From Pseudomonas laurylsulfatiphila (lineage in GTDB: Bacteria > Pseudomonadota > Gammaproteobacteria > Pseudomonadales > Pseudomonadaceae), in NCBI RefSeq assembly GCF_002934665.1, contig NZ_NIRS01000008.1, positions 248,001-312,000 on the forward strand: 64,000 bases of DNA, written 5' to 3'. This document shows positions 1-7,534 of this stretch, piece after piece. The notes under the pieces are model-generated. The model saw nothing but the letters and a program-made list of their open reading frames with translations. It did no database searches and was not told the DNA's origin. Numbering within the stretch: the stretch's first letter is position 1; each line of letters starts with the position of its first letter. Both the position numbers and the translations under genes were made by a program.

Positions 1-164
1 TAGGTGTCCGTCACGGTTGCCATAGCCTGTTCCAGCATTTGCGGATTGTTGTCGACCCACTGCACGGCCACTCCGGCATTGGCCAGGCACATGACAATGC
101 CACGGCCCATGGTGCCCGCGCCGATGACGGCGGCGCGCTGAATATTCGACGGTGTCTGGCTCAT
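1..164 (-). CDS. 3-hydroxyacyl-CoA dehydrogenase, N-terminal part (cut by window edge)
   Basis: The first 54 residues are visible, read leftward from an ATG at 162-164. Residues 11-38 form the start of a Rossmann fold: a hydrophobic strand, then the GAGTMG dinucleotide-binding motif at residues 15-20, then a second strand ending in WVD, whose Asp would bind the ribose of NAD. This arrangement is typical of the NAD-binding domain of 3-hydroxyacyl-CoA dehydrogenases, which oxidise 3-hydroxyacyl-CoA to 3-ketoacyl-CoA in fatty-acid or related degradation. The catalytic His/Glu and the C-terminal domain lie outside the window, so a stand-alone dehydrogenase, a FadB-type fusion and a related NAD enzyme cannot be told apart. 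Only a weak purine-rich stretch (AGAGA) precedes the ATG. Confidence 0.75.
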   Translation of the reverse strand, partial: MSQTPSNIQRAAVIGAGTMGRGIVMCLANAGVAVQWVDNNPQMLEQAMATVTDT

Positions 165-274
165 GTTTTGTTCTCTTGTTGGCGATCCGAAGACAGCCAT
201 CACCATAGTCAGCCACCGCGTTTTTTTGAAATTTATTCCTGTGATGAGCAACATTCAGCGGATGGATGAGCCCT

Positions 275-351
275 GTAGGAGCTGCCGAAGGCTGCGATCT
301 TTTGATCTTCACGTTAAAGATCAAAAGATCGCAGCCTTCGGCAGCTCCTAC
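275..351. repeat. REP pair as a perfect 35-bp inverted repeat
   Basis: Arms 275-309 and 317-351 are perfect complements around a 7-base loop. Each arm starts GTAGGAGCTGCCGAAGGCTG and continues to a GATCTTTTGATC end. The same core recurs at 10675-10747, 31655-31729 and 46650-46720, always in a gap next to a gene end. It lies just past the recQ stop and could protect or end that transcript, although no T-run follows. Confidence 0.9.
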
Positions 352-362
352 GGTTTAACGGG

Positions 363-2291
363 TTAGAGGTGCGCTTCGGCCCACCCGCGTACCTCGGCGT
401 ACGGATAATCTTCCAGCGCCGCAAACCCGGGAATCGCCCGCACCTTCAGTTTGGTGAACAGCGGCACGCTGATCCCGCACAGAAACCGCGTGACGCGTTC
501 AGCCGAAGGCACGTTGCCCGTGTGCTGCTCGTGCCTGTGGATAAAGTCGCCACACAACGCCTCGAAATTTTTATCCACAAGCGCCGGCAATTCCGGTGGT
601 GCCGGTAGCCGCGCGATCTGCCCATGACACACCGAACAATGGCCACATTGCTGCGGAGCATTGTGGTCGCCGAAATACTCGGCCAGGCGATAGCCCAGGC
701 AACGGTCGGTGGCGAACAGATCCAGCATCGCGTGAATCCGCGCGATCTCGGTGTGTTCATGCCGAGTGAAATAACGGTGCAGCTCTTCGCTCAACGCGGC
801 GCTGTCGAACCCGCTTTGCAGCACGCTGTAGACCTCGGTCATCTGCTTGCTTTCGAGCTCCACCCAACCCTTCTCCTGGAAGTAGTCCAGCGCCTTGACC
901 ACCCGACTGCGCTCGGCCTGATGCTGCTCGTACAACGCCTCGAAATTCACCGTGGCCCAGGTCCGGGCGCGGCTGGAGGTCTGGATGATCCCAGCGACAA
1001 AATCCCTGCGCTCGCCTTCAAAACGCGCCAACAGTGCCTCGGGCTCCTCCAGATACTTGAATCGATACTCGGCGTAGTACGCGTAACGCGGGGCGATCAA
1101 CCCGCGCAATTCAAGTTGCACCAGCAAGGTCTTGAGCGGCAATTGGCGAATATTGCTCTGATCCGCCAACGGCCCCAGCAGAAACTCCCACTGCCCTTCG
1201 GGTGCTGCGGCAAGCATCTCGTCCAGCACGCAACGGATGCCATCGAGCTCGGGGGTGTCGCCGTAGACGAAGTTCTCCAGCACGTTGAGGCTGTCGCGGT
1301 TGGCCAACACCAGGCAGTCCGACGGCTGCCCGTCACGCCCGGCGCGACCGATTTCCTGGCTGTAGTTTTCGATGGATTTTGGCAGGTCGAAATGCACCAC
1401 ATTGCGGATGTCACTTTTGTCGATGCCCATGCCGAAAGCGATGGTGGCGACGATGCAATTGGACTGCCCGCCCATGAAGCGACGCTGGATCGCTTCTCGT
1501 TGATCATGGGGCAACCCGGCGTGATAGGCCTCGGCCTGAATGCCGTTGCGGTTCAGGTGTTCGGCGATGTGTTCCGCCGTCTTCTGCAGGGTGACGTAGA
1601 CGATGCTCGGCTGGTCCGCACGCAGGCTCATCCACTCGACGAGGCGTCTGCGCTTGTCCGCTCCACGAACCGGCTCCACCAGCAAATTGAGGTTCGGGCG
1701 ATAGAAACCGGTGGTCACCACATCGTCGGCGGCGATGGCAAATTTCGCCTGCATGTCGGCGATGACTTTGGGCGTCGCTGTTGCGGTCAGCAACAGCACC
1801 TGAGGGATATTGAACTGGCGTTGATAGTCGGGGAGCTTGAGGTAGTCCGGGCGAAAGTTATGGCCCCATTCGGAGATGCAATGCGCCTCGTCCACCACCA
1901 GCAGGGAGATCGGTACTTGCTGCAGAAAATGCCGGAAGCGTTCGTTCTTCAGGCGTTCCACCGAGATCATCAGAATTTTCAGTTCGCCGGATTTTGCCCG
2001 AGCCATGACGTCGCTGGCGTCATCGCGGCTCTGGGCCGAATCGATACTGCCCGCCGAGATGCCGTGGCGTTGCAGGAACGCCAGTTGATCCTGCATCAAC
2101 GCCAGCAACGGCGAGACCACCAGCGTCAGGTGCGGCAGCAACAGCGCCGGCAATTGGTAGCAAAGGGACTTGCCGGAACCGGTGGGGAAAATCGCCGCCG
2201 CCGAACGCCCGGCCAACACGGCACTGACAGCGGCCTCCTGCCCGGGTCGAAACTGTGGATAACCGAAAACCTGTTCCAGGGTGTTGTGCAT
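363..2291 (-). CDS. recQ: RecQ-family ATP-dependent DNA helicase
   Basis: 642 residues. This is a superfamily 2 3'-5' DNA helicase with the RecQ layout. Walker A (GSGKS) is at residues 38-42 and the DEAH box at 135-138, followed by CISEWGHNFRPDY, the RecQ aromatic-rich loop. The C-terminal helicase lobe carries QEIGRAGRDG (motif VI). The RQC zinc-binding subdomain shows a four-Cys pattern (CLGYR then CGHCSVC). It would unwind forked or joined DNA in recombination and repair in the cytoplasm. The C-terminus after the zinc region is short and I do not recognise a full HRDC domain. Pseudomonas genomes often carry two RecQ-like proteins and this may be the second, shorter one, so the symbol is given at family level. 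It is transcribed alone and followed by a REP pair. Confidence 0.88.
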   Translation of the reverse strand: MHNTLEQVFGYPQFRPGQEAAVSAVLAGRSAAAIFPTGSGKSLCYQLPALLLPHLTLVVSPLLALMQDQLAFLQRHGISAGSIDSAQSRDDASDVMARAKSGELKILMISVERLKNERFRHFLQQVPISLLVVDEAHCISEWGHNFRPDYLKLPDYQRQFNIPQVLLLTATATPKVIADMQAKFAIAADDVVTTGFYRPNLNLLVEPVRGADKRRRLVEWMSLRADQPSIVYVTLQKTAEHIAEHLNRNGIQAEAYHAGLPHDQREAIQRRFMGGQSNCIVATIAFGMGIDKSDIRNVVHFDLPKSIENYSQEIGRAGRDGQPSDCLVLANRDSLNVLENFVYGDTPELDGIRCVLDEMLAAAPEGQWEFLLGPLADQSNIRQLPLKTLLVQLELRGLIAPRYAYYAEYRFKYLEEPEALLARFEGERRDFVAGIIQTSSRARTWATVNFEALYEQHQAERSRVVKALDYFQEKGWVELESKQMTEVYSVLQSGFDSAALSEELHRYFTRHEHTEIARIHAMLDLFATDRCLGYRLAEYFGDHNAPQQCGHCSVCHGQIARLPAPPELPALVDKNFEALCGDFIHRHEQHTGNVPSAERVTRFLCGISVPLFTKLKVRAIPGFAALEDYPYAEVRGWAEAHL

Positions 2292-2554
2292 AAGCTGTCA
2301 CTCCATTGACCGCTGCGGAGTCAAAAGCCTAGCCGGCGATTGCAGCGAGTCGAGAAAAGGTCGGGGGTGAAAACGATACGGGATGATACAGCGTCCCAAC
2401 CCACCGATCCCTGGCCATAGGTTGAAACACAGGAGGCACTTTGCCCACTGATCTCGGCCTTCCGTCAACGGGTATGGTTTACCGCCATCAACTTCCGCCG
2501 GTTATCCATCATGCAGGAAGCGTGAGATACGCGGACCTTTATCAAGGAACGACC

Positions 2555-3619
2555 ATGTCCCAAAGACACTTTTTTCCGCTTGCCTGCACGCTCGCACTCC
2601 CCCTTCTTTTGAACGGATGCCTGACCGTCCCGGAACAGCCTTCCCTGGACACAGCAGCATTTGAAACGCCGGAGTATCAGGCCCAAAAAGGCCTGGCGAT
2701 TGTCAACGCATCAAGTCTTTATGCCCGCGGCGGCACCGGCCAGGGTGTGGCTGTCGCACTGATCGATTCGGGTTTGAACAGCAGCCTGCCGGCGTTTCTA
2801 GAAAGGCTCCGTGATCCGGGTTTTGACCATGTCGAGAATCAGGTCGGCACTTTTGATCGGGTCGGCCACGGCACCCAGATGGCCGGCATCCTCGCAGCCA
2901 ACAAGGATGATCAGGGCATGCATGGCGTCGCGTTCAACGCGCAGCTGATCCCCTATCGCTTCGGCGACGATAACGAGCCCTTTTACTTCGATGGTGAAAT
3001 CGCTCAGTCCTGGCAAGCAGGTTTCGACAAGGGCGCGCGAATTCTCAACAACTCGTGGGCCAACGCCATTCCTGCGACCGAAATCAACGAGGCGCGTTAC
3101 AAGCAAGTCATGCCGCAATCAATGGTGACCGCGCGCAAACTGGTGGAGGACGGCGCCGTCTTTGTTTTTCCTACCGGCAATGAACTGAAACGAGAACCCT
3201 TGGCTGAACCCGGCTTACCTGTCGCCCTACCCGAACTGGAAAAAGGCTGGATCGCGGTGGTTGCGTTGAAAAACGACGGCAGCGCCATCAATGCCAAATC
3301 CAACTATTGTGGCGTGGCGGCAGCCTGGTGCATTGCTGTACCGGGTGGCGACTCCGGTGCAGGGCAAGGCCTGCTGACCACCAACAGGGATGGCACCTAC
3401 ACCCAGACGGCTGGCACCTCGCCTGCTGCCGCGCTGGTCAGCGGAGCATTGGCGGCACTGCAAAGTCGTTACCCCGAGCTCACTGCGCAGCAAGTGCGCG
3501 AGCGTCTGCTGGCGACGGCGAACCGGACTGGCCTCTATGCCAACAGTGAAGCGTACGGTAGAGGCTTGATGGATCTGGAAGCAGCCTCGCGCCAAGCGCC
3601 AAAGGTCATGACCGAGTAA
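2555..3619 (+). CDS. Subtilisin-like (S8) serine protease, predicted lipoprotein
   Basis: 354 residues from the ATG at 2555, which has AAGGA about 7 bases upstream. A longer frame reaches back to a TTG at 2441, but the ATG start places a lipobox (LLNGC, Cys22) right after a hydrophobic signal. That predicts export and lipidation at the cell envelope. The peptidase S8 triad is complete: Asp71 in ALIDSG, His105 in GHGTQMAG and Ser289 in GTSPAAA, with the oxyanion Asn209 in FPTGN. There is no evident propeptide beyond about 40 residues and no autotransporter domain. It stands alone, divergent from recQ. No neighbour indicates its substrate, so a role in envelope protein turnover is only inference. 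Confidence 0.85.
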   Translation: MSQRHFFPLACTLALPLLLNGCLTVPEQPSLDTAAFETPEYQAQKGLAIVNASSLYARGGTGQGVAVALIDSGLNSSLPAFLERLRDPGFDHVENQVGTFDRVGHGTQMAGILAANKDDQGMHGVAFNAQLIPYRFGDDNEPFYFDGEIAQSWQAGFDKGARILNNSWANAIPATEINEARYKQVMPQSMVTARKLVEDGAVFVFPTGNELKREPLAEPGLPVALPELEKGWIAVVALKNDGSAINAKSNYCGVAAAWCIAVPGGDSGAGQGLLTTNRDGTYTQTAGTSPAAALVSGALAALQSRYPELTAQQVRERLLATANRTGLYANSEAYGRGLMDLEAASRQAPKVMTE

Positions 3620-4029
3620 GTCTGTATGGGTCGTTCGGCAGCGTCGAGACAACCTCCCCAGTCTGAACCACCCACACGGCTCAGGCCCCTTGTGGGAGCG
3701 GGCTTGCTCCGGGCGGCGCTCCGACGAAGAGGCCAGCACAGCCACTGTAAAACTCGAAACACCCGACATTGTCCGAGGCACCCTCTACCGAGATTTACTG
3801 CGAAACGACTGAGAACGCTGTAAGCATTTTTACCTCTCGCCATTTCACGTTGAAAACCCACCAACAACCTGTAGTCCCCTTCCTCCAAATATGACAAAAC
3901 CCTTACAAAGCCTGTCGACCTCAGCCGTCTTGTCCCCCAGCGCCATCCCCTCCTATAGTTTCCTGCGCGGCTGAAAACAGTGTCTCGGCCTGCCGGGAAC
4001 ACTTGCCGATTTCGCACAGGACGCACTCA
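3620..4029. other. 410-base non-coding gap with REP fragment and candidate promoter
   Basis: A REP unit lies at 3691-3726. Downstream, CCTATAGTTT near 3950-3960 resembles a -10 box; a matching CCTATAGTC lies in the next gap (4470-4480). Before the small gene, an imperfect hairpin (AGTGTCTCGG / CCGGGAACACT) spans about 3978-4002. Nothing that looks coding was found. Confidence 0.5.
3691..3726. repeat. Single REP unit (TGTGGGAGCGGGCTTGCTC type)
   Basis: One arm of the TGTGGGAGCGAGC family with no inverted partner nearby. It is followed by a short GGGCGGCGCTCC palindromic tail. It lies downstream of the protease gene. Confidence 0.8.
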
Positions 4030-4368
4030 ATGAAAAACCCCGACTCACTGACAGCCCGCTACCACCCGCTCAAGACCCGCTACAGCGAAACCCCGGTGCT
4101 GGTCATCGATACCGAGGCCGACCCCTACGAGATCCTCGACGCCGCCCGACAACGCATCCGCGCCGCCAGCGACCTGCTCGAAACCCTCTATTGCACCTGC
4201 TTCAAACAGGCCGAAGCGAGCGACATCCCCAATATCGTCAGCGCCCTGTACCTGCTGACCCAGGACGGCAACGACCTGCTCGACATCGCCCGCCAGCGCT
4301 TGCCGAAACACGTTGCTTGCCCCACCACAACTCCCTGTGGGAGCGGGCTTGCTCGCGAAAAACGATAA
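4030..4368 (+). CDS. Small Pseudomonas protein of unknown function (DUF3077/DUF6124-like)
   Basis: 112 residues from the ATG at 4030. No catalytic motif is recognised. The body (about residues 20-95) has a strand-like LVIDTEA, an alpha-helical stretch with RIRAASDLL, and a second helix, ALYLLTQDGNDLLDIARQRL. This pattern resembles the short, genus-restricted families annotated as DUF3077 or DUF6124; the assignment is uncertain. It is closely related to the gene at 4727, which makes a local duplicate pair. Its last dozen or so codons (ending PCGSGLAREKR) are read from a REP element, so the C-terminal tail looks acquired and is absent from the paralogue. Most members of such families are predicted cytoplasmic proteins of unknown role. 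Confidence 0.6.
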   Translation: MKNPDSLTARYHPLKTRYSETPVLVIDTEADPYEILDAARQRIRAASDLLETLYCTCFKQAEASDIPNIVSALYLLTQDGNDLLDIARQRLPKHVACPTTTPCGSGLAREKR

Positions 4369-4376
4369 CGCGGTCC
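4335..4376. repeat. REP unit overlapping the 3' end of the preceding gene
   Basis: The CTGTGGGAGCGGGCTTGCTC core followed by GCGAAAAACGATAACGCGG. The first 34 bases are read as codons of the upstream small gene, including its stop. Confidence 0.85.
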
Positions 4377-4513
4377 ACTGTGGATAGCGCCGTCAGCAAC
4401 GACCTATGAAAGCTTCGGCAAGGTCCTACAAAACAAGACACCTTGTCGGCTATCGATGACCAGTCACCCAATCCTATAGTCCGGGCTGTCGTTGCCAAAT
4501 CAGCGACTCGGGC

Positions 4514-4685
4514 TTGGTCACCCGAATTAGATCTACGTACTCACCCGTTGTATGCTGCCGACGCTTTTTTGTGTCTGCACGCTATATGGTGGCTGTGTTT
4601 GGGATGCCTTCGGGCATGCCGGTTCTGTGCGTAGATCTCACCGGTTGACCAACCCGAACACAGTCGCCTCCCATCGTTTGGTCAC
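4514..4685 (+). ncRNA. C4-like structured antisense RNA module (copy A)
   Basis: The core stem runs from 4588 (GGTGGCTGTGTT) to 4668 (AACACAGTCGCC). Inside it sit a UUCG tetraloop hairpin (ATGCC/GGCAT, 4604-4617) and a CCGGT/ACCGG stem. A 5' segment at 4514-4537 is complementary in two blocks to 4630-4652: TTGGTCA with TGACCAA, and AGATCTACG with CGTAGATCT. The TTGGTCAC block recurs at 4678-4685, just before a short leader ORF. Copy B (38655-38821) has the same layout with compensating sequence changes. The stem and the two paired blocks recall the C4 antisense RNA of phages P1/P7, known from many proteobacteria. The identity is my inference and has not been run against a covariance model. 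Confidence 0.6.
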
Positions 4686-4686
4686 G

Positions 4687-4734
4687 ATGATGGCGGTCCT
4701 TTCTGGCACATCTGAGATTGCACATCATGAATAA
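4687..4734 (+). CDS. Possible 15-codon leader ORF overlapping the next gene
   Basis: ATG ATG at 4687 begins a short frame (MMAVLSGTSEIAHHE) that stops at 4732-4734, overlapping the ATG at 4727. It starts two bases after the repeated TTGGTCAC block. Its position between the C4-like element and the small gene suggests translational coupling, as proposed for icd and ant in phage P1. Coding status is unproven. Confidence 0.3.
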   Translation: MMAVLSGTSEIAHHE

Positions 4735-5026
4735 ATGGAATCCGTTCACCAACGAACGCTATCTCCCACTCCAAACCAACCTCACCGATTCCCCGCCTCT
4801 GATCATCGACACAGAAGCCAACCCCCAAGATATCCTTGAAGCCGCCCTCCAACGCATCCGGGCCTCCAGCGATCTGCTCCGAACCCTGCACTGCCAAAGC
4901 TTCTACCAAGGCGACCTCGAAGACATCCCGCACATCACTCATGCGCTCTACCTGCTGACCCAGGACGGCTGCGACCTGCTCAAAGTCGCCCAGCAACGAA
5001 TGCTCAACTTGAAAGCCCCGGTCTGA
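4727..5026 (+). CDS. Small Pseudomonas protein of unknown function, paralogue of the 4030 gene
   Basis: 99 residues from the ATG at 4727. It matches the 4030 product over most of its length: LIIDTEA against LVIDTEA, LQRIRASSDLLRTLHC against RQRIRAASDLLETLYC, and HALYLLTQDGCDLL against SALYLLTQDGNDLL. It lacks the REP-derived tail. A TTG at 4718 is an alternative start. Neither start has a strong ribosome-binding site, which fits coupled translation from the short leader ORF that overlaps its start. No enzymatic motif is visible and no function can be given. The upstream C4-like RNA suggests post-transcriptional control. Confidence 0.6.
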   Translation: MNKWNPFTNERYLPLQTNLTDSPPLIIDTEANPQDILEAALQRIRASSDLLRTLHCQSFYQGDLEDIPHITHALYLLTQDGCDLLKVAQQRMLNLKAPV

Positions 5027-5042
5027 CGTTGCGTGAAGATCA

Positions 5043-5065
5043 GTTCCCATGTTCTGCATGGGAAC
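5043..5065. repeat. 9-bp perfect hairpin repeat (GTTCCCATG / CATGGGAAC)
   Basis: Arms 5043-5051 and 5057-5065 around TTCTG. It resembles the dispersed GTTCCCACG-N5-CGTGGGAAC hairpins seen in many gammaproteobacteria. It lies directly after the stop of the small gene. Confidence 0.6.
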
Positions 5066-5136
5066 GATCAAAACAACAAAATCTGATCCAACGGACAAAA
5101 AGCATGGAAAGCCGTCATCGAGCGCAGGAGATAACC

Positions 5137-5676
5137 ATGAGCAAATTTTTTAATGAGCTAATGGAAAGCGTGCAACAGATGAACGAGATCCTGCGGGATG
5201 AACGTCAGCCTTCCCCGCGACCTGAAAACATTGAGCCCAGGAACGATCAAGTCAGTCGCTCCTTCCTCTCGCAATCGGCAACCCATAAGATCCGCCCAAG
5301 CCCAACCGGACACCCCGCAATGAACCTCGCCCCCAACTTCCCGGACGACCACGCCATGCAACTGCTCATGCAGTTGCTGCACGAAGAAATCGGTCTGCCC
5401 GAACGCAAAACCATTAGCCTGAACACCTCGATCAACTTTGATCTTGGCTGCGAAGGCGCTGATGCCAGGCACCTGATGGAAGCACTGGAAGAACAGTTCG
5501 CCATCGACTTCGTCGACTACGATGCCTATCGCTACTTCCAGCCTGAAGGCTTTGATGTGTTTCTCAAGCGACGGGCGAGGGGGCGTGGCGATAAGGTTCC
5601 ACTGACTATCGAAATGCTTTACCAAGCGATAAAAGCGCAACGTTGGGATACGCGAAAGCTGGAAGGGATCGATTGA
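5137..5676 (+). CDS. DUF1493-family protein with an antitoxin-like N-terminal stub
   Basis: 179 residues from the ATG at 5137, preceded by AGGAG at good spacing. The C-terminal half (about residues 70-170) looks like DUF1493, a small acyl-carrier-protein-like family: LLHEEIGLPERKTISLNTSI, then FDLGCEGADA, LMEALEEQF, and DYDAYRYFQPEG. The first 26 residues (MSKFFNELMESVQQMNEIL then RDERQPS) read like the start of HigA/NadS-type antitoxins, but no helix-turn-helix follows. Instead there is a low-complexity linker of about 35 residues. An internal ATG at 5320 would start a clean DUF1493 protein. This may be a remnant antitoxin gene fused in frame to a DUF1493 gene, or a genuine two-part protein. 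Function unknown. Confidence 0.6.
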   Translation: MSKFFNELMESVQQMNEILRDERQPSPRPENIEPRNDQVSRSFLSQSATHKIRPSPTGHPAMNLAPNFPDDHAMQLLMQLLHEEIGLPERKTISLNTSINFDLGCEGADARHLMEALEEQFAIDFVDYDAYRYFQPEGFDVFLKRRARGRGDKVPLTIEMLYQAIKAQRWDTRKLEGID

Positions 5677-5770
5677 ACGCGTAAGTACCATTATTCTGGC
5701 CGTTTGAAGCCTTTTCAGCTGGAATAATGCTAGCTGCGCCTCACATCCTCCGAATCGCACCCACAAAAAA

Positions 5771-5789
5771 GCCGCCCCGAAGGGCGGCT
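5771..5789. terminator. Bidirectional rho-independent terminator
   Basis: GCCGCCC-CGAA-GGGCGGC stem-loop flanked by an A-run on the left and a T-run on the right. It serves the DUF1493 gene on the + strand and pckA on the - strand. Confidence 0.9.
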
Positions 5790-5812
5790 TTTTCGTTAGC
5801 TCAATCCAACAC

Positions 5813-7354
5813 TTACAACTTTGGACCCGCAGCCTTGATCGCGTCGCTCACTTCGAACTTCTTGAAGTTCTCGATGAACAGGCCGGCCAGTGCTTTGGCG
5901 GCTTCGTCGTAGGCGGCTTTGTCGGCCCAGGTGTTGCGTGGGTTCAGCAGGCCAGTCTCAACGCCCGGTACGGCCACTGGCACGTCGAGGTTGATGGTGT
6001 CCAGGTGCTCGGTCTCGGTACCGATCAGCGCGCCGCTCTGGATCGCTGCGATCACGGCACGGGTGGTCGGGATGTTGAAGCGTTTGCCGACGCCGTAGCC
6101 ACCGCCGGTCCAGCCGGTGTTGACCAGGTAAACCTTGGAGCCGAAGCCGCGGATGCGCTTGATCAGCAGCTCAGCGTATTCGCCAGCCGGACGCGGGAAG
6201 AACGGTGCGCCGAAGCAGGTGGAGAAGGTCGACTTGATGCCGCTGCCCGAACCCATTTCAGTCGAGCCCACCAGTGCGGTGTAGCCGGACAGGAAGTGGT
6301 AGGCCGCTTGTTCTTCGTTGAGGATCGACACTGGCGGCAGCACGCCGGTCAGGTCGCAGGTCAGGAAGATCACAGCGTTCGGCTCGCCACCGAGGTTCTT
6401 CTCGGAGCGCTTGGCAACGTGCTCCAGCGGGTAGGCGGCGCGGCTGTTCTGGGTCAGGCTGACATCGGCGTAGTCGGCGTGCTTGGCATCGTCGATAACG
6501 ACGTTTTCCAATACCGCGCCGTGCTTGATGGCTTTCCAGATAACCGGCTCGTTCTTCTCGGACAGGTCGATGCACTTGGCATAGCAACCGCCTTCGATGT
6601 TGAACACCACGCCTTCGCCCCAGCCGTGTTCGTCGTCACCGATCAGGTAACGGCTTTCGTCGGCGGACAGGGTGGTCTTGCCGGTACCGGACAGACCGAA
6701 GAACAGGGTCACGTCGCCCTCTTCGCCGATGTTGGCGGCGCAGTGCATTGGCAGTACGTCGGAAGCCGGCAGCAGGAAGTTCTGCACCGAGAACATGGCT
6801 TTCTTCATCTCACCGGCGTAACGCATGCCGGCGATCAGCACTTTCTTCTGTGCGAAGTTGATGATCACACAGCCGTCGGAGTTGGTGCCGTCACGCTCTG
6901 GCACGCATTCGAAGTTGGCAACGTTGAGGACCTGCCACTCGTCACGACCCGCCGGGTTGTACTGAGCCGGGTTGATGAACAGGCAACGGCCGAACAGGTT
7001 CTGCCAGGCAGTCTGGGTGGTCATCTTCACGGCCAGGTAGTGCTCGGAAGCCGCACCTACATGCACGTGGGAAACGAAATGCTCTTGCGCGTTGTTGAAA
7101 GCTTCAACACGGTTCCACAGGGCGTCGAACTTGTCGGCCGGGAACTTGCGGTTGATCGGGCCCCAGGCGATGGCGCCCGTGGTGCTCGGCTCATCAACGA
7201 TGAAACGATCGACTGGCGAACGGCCGGTACGGTGACCGGTACGAACAACCAGTGCGCCGGTATCGGCAAGCTCGCCTTCACCGCGATTGAGGGCTTCTTT
7301 AACCAGATCATCAACACTCAGATCGGTGTACACGGCATTGTTGGCTTGCGTCAT
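5813..7354 (-). CDS. pckA: Phosphoenolpyruvate carboxykinase (ATP)
   Basis: 513 residues, the usual length for the ATP-dependent enzyme. It converts oxaloacetate and ATP to phosphoenolpyruvate, CO2 and ADP, the entry step of gluconeogenesis from organic acids. The kinase-1a P-loop GLSGTGKTTLS is at residues 220-230. It is followed by LIGDDEHGW (metal-binding Asp) and FNIEGGCYAK, the PEPCK signature. An N-terminal RTGRSP motif (about residues 43-47) binds substrate. The ATG at 7352-7354 is preceded on the - strand by GGGGA. The messenger leader contains a 7-bp hairpin (7398-7422). The gene is monocistronic between its terminator and hslO. Confidence 0.97.
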   Translation of the reverse strand: MTQANNAVYTDLSVDDLVKEALNRGEGELADTGALVVRTGHRTGRSPVDRFIVDEPSTTGAIAWGPINRKFPADKFDALWNRVEAFNNAQEHFVSHVHVGAASEHYLAVKMTTQTAWQNLFGRCLFINPAQYNPAGRDEWQVLNVANFECVPERDGTNSDGCVIINFAQKKVLIAGMRYAGEMKKAMFSVQNFLLPASDVLPMHCAANIGEEGDVTLFFGLSGTGKTTLSADESRYLIGDDEHGWGEGVVFNIEGGCYAKCIDLSEKNEPVIWKAIKHGAVLENVVIDDAKHADYADVSLTQNSRAAYPLEHVAKRSEKNLGGEPNAVIFLTCDLTGVLPPVSILNEEQAAYHFLSGYTALVGSTEMGSGSGIKSTFSTCFGAPFFPRPAGEYAELLIKRIRGFGSKVYLVNTGWTGGGYGVGKRFNIPTTRAVIAAIQSGALIGTETEHLDTINLDVPVAVPGVETGLLNPRNTWADKAAYDEAAKALAGLFIENFKKFEVSDAIKAAGPKL

Positions 7355-7534
7355 GAGGTTCCCCGTCGGCCAGTGGCCGAGTGCTCCAAACGTTTTTGTA
7401 GTAGAAAGTCGTGCACTACTACCGCGAAAAAAGTGGGCCGGATTATGCCAGAAAAGCCCAAAAATAGTAGGCCCCTCCTGTCGTAACGGCGTTAATCCGG
7501 CGCAAGGCAGTGAATTTACCTGCGCTGAACCGTT

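Noticed and set aside
624..2309. 561-residue frame antisense to recQ
   Set aside because: Shadow frame caused by high GC; no ribosome-binding site or family resemblance, while recQ is well supported on the other strand. The same holds for long antisense frames over tex (13357-15507), the SfnB/monooxygenase genes (33179-35476), triC (40244-42391) and the TonB receptor gene (52680-54218).
2441..2554. Upstream extension of the subtilisin-like protein from a TTG at 2441
   Set aside because: AGGAGG lies too close to that TTG, and the extension would bury the signal peptide and lipobox that fit a start at 2555.
4552..4734. 60-residue frame through the C4-like region
   Set aside because: It reads through the RNA stem and the UUCG hairpin; only its last 15 codons, after 4687, are at a plausible leader position.
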